In this document: one piece after another, positions 63,928 through 64,000 of the stretch
Numbering within the stretch: the first letter of the stretch is position 1
Layout of the letters: each line of letters starts with the position of its first letter
Origin: Brevipalpus yothersi
Taxonomy: Eukaryota > Arthropoda > Arachnida > Trombidiformes > Tenuipalpidae
Length of the DNA stretch: 64,000 nucleotides
Reading direction: 5' to 3'
Assembly (NCBI GenBank): GCA_003956705.1
Contig: QZCP01000129.1
Span: forward strand, 42,408-106,407
Program-made: the position numbers and the translations under genes
The notes under the pieces: generated by a model
The model's database searches: none
The model's input: only the letters and a program-made list of their open reading frames with translations
What the model was told of the DNA's origin: nothing

Positions 63928-64000
<73 letters not shown>
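63928..64000. repeat. (GA)n microsatellite running to the window end
   Basis: At least 36 GA units, continuing to the last base of the window, so its true length is unknown. Confidence 0.95.

Larger units (their letters stand above)
62157..64000. other. Right-edge region, no gene seen
   Basis: No supported exon. It contains a CT tract (about 62320-62355), ATG/CAT-rich DNA and a terminal GA tract. It may be intron of the gene contributing exon 61978-62156. Confidence 0.45.

Overview
The window is animal nuclear DNA, AT-rich, with intron-split genes (GT-AG introns mostly about 65-300 nt), many (GA)n/(CT)n tracts and many short ATG/CAT-rich runs. The protein set (RBBP4/p55, RPL27A, GDP-fucose transporter, DHHC acyltransferase, NOS1AP/CAPON and an ABCH-type half transporter, a subfamily best known from arthropods) points to an arthropod. 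The compact genes and base composition would fit a small-genome acariform mite, but that last step is inference. No prokaryotic features (operons, CRISPR, Shine-Dalgarno sites) are present or expected.

Layout. 1-12 kb: sparse purine-rich DNA holding the first two coding exons of a minus-strand NOS1AP orthologue (9618-11906), whose remainder lies beyond the left edge. 15.9-17.1 kb: a two-exon minus-strand gene for an uncharacterised His/Ser/Pro-rich single-pass membrane protein. 19.1-31.2 kb: a dense gene island with GMPPB (+), a 90-aa single-pass membrane protein (-), RBBP4 (+), SLC35C1-type GDP-fucose transporter (-), RPL27A (+) and a ZDHHC palmitoyltransferase (+). Neighbours alternate between convergent and divergent pairs. 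The ZDHHC gene has two alternative C-terminal exon sets that appear to derive from a duplicated exon. 31-42 kb: almost gene-free, with a few weak exon candidates. 42.3-42.9 kb: a three-exon minus-strand secreted protein with two LDL-receptor class A modules and an upstream TATA box. 46.5-47.0 kb: a probable two-exon plus-strand gene end whose intron is almost entirely a (CT)n tract. 52.5 and 62.0 kb: two phase-compatible Ser/Thr-rich plus-strand exons that may belong to one gene, with a complete ABCH-type transporter gene (56.9-59.1 kb, +) between them.

Functional links. GMPPB makes GDP-mannose, the precursor of GDP-fucose, and the putative GDP-fucose carrier lies 3.2 kb away, so two steps of GDP-sugar supply to glycosylation are neighbours. 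RBBP4 is a chromatin subunit and RPL27A a ribosomal protein; these housekeeping genes share short intergenic regions. The most notable non-coding signal is a 34-bp imperfect hairpin of pre-miRNA size in GMPPB intron 1. All family names rest on recognising conserved sequence by eye; no database search was run.
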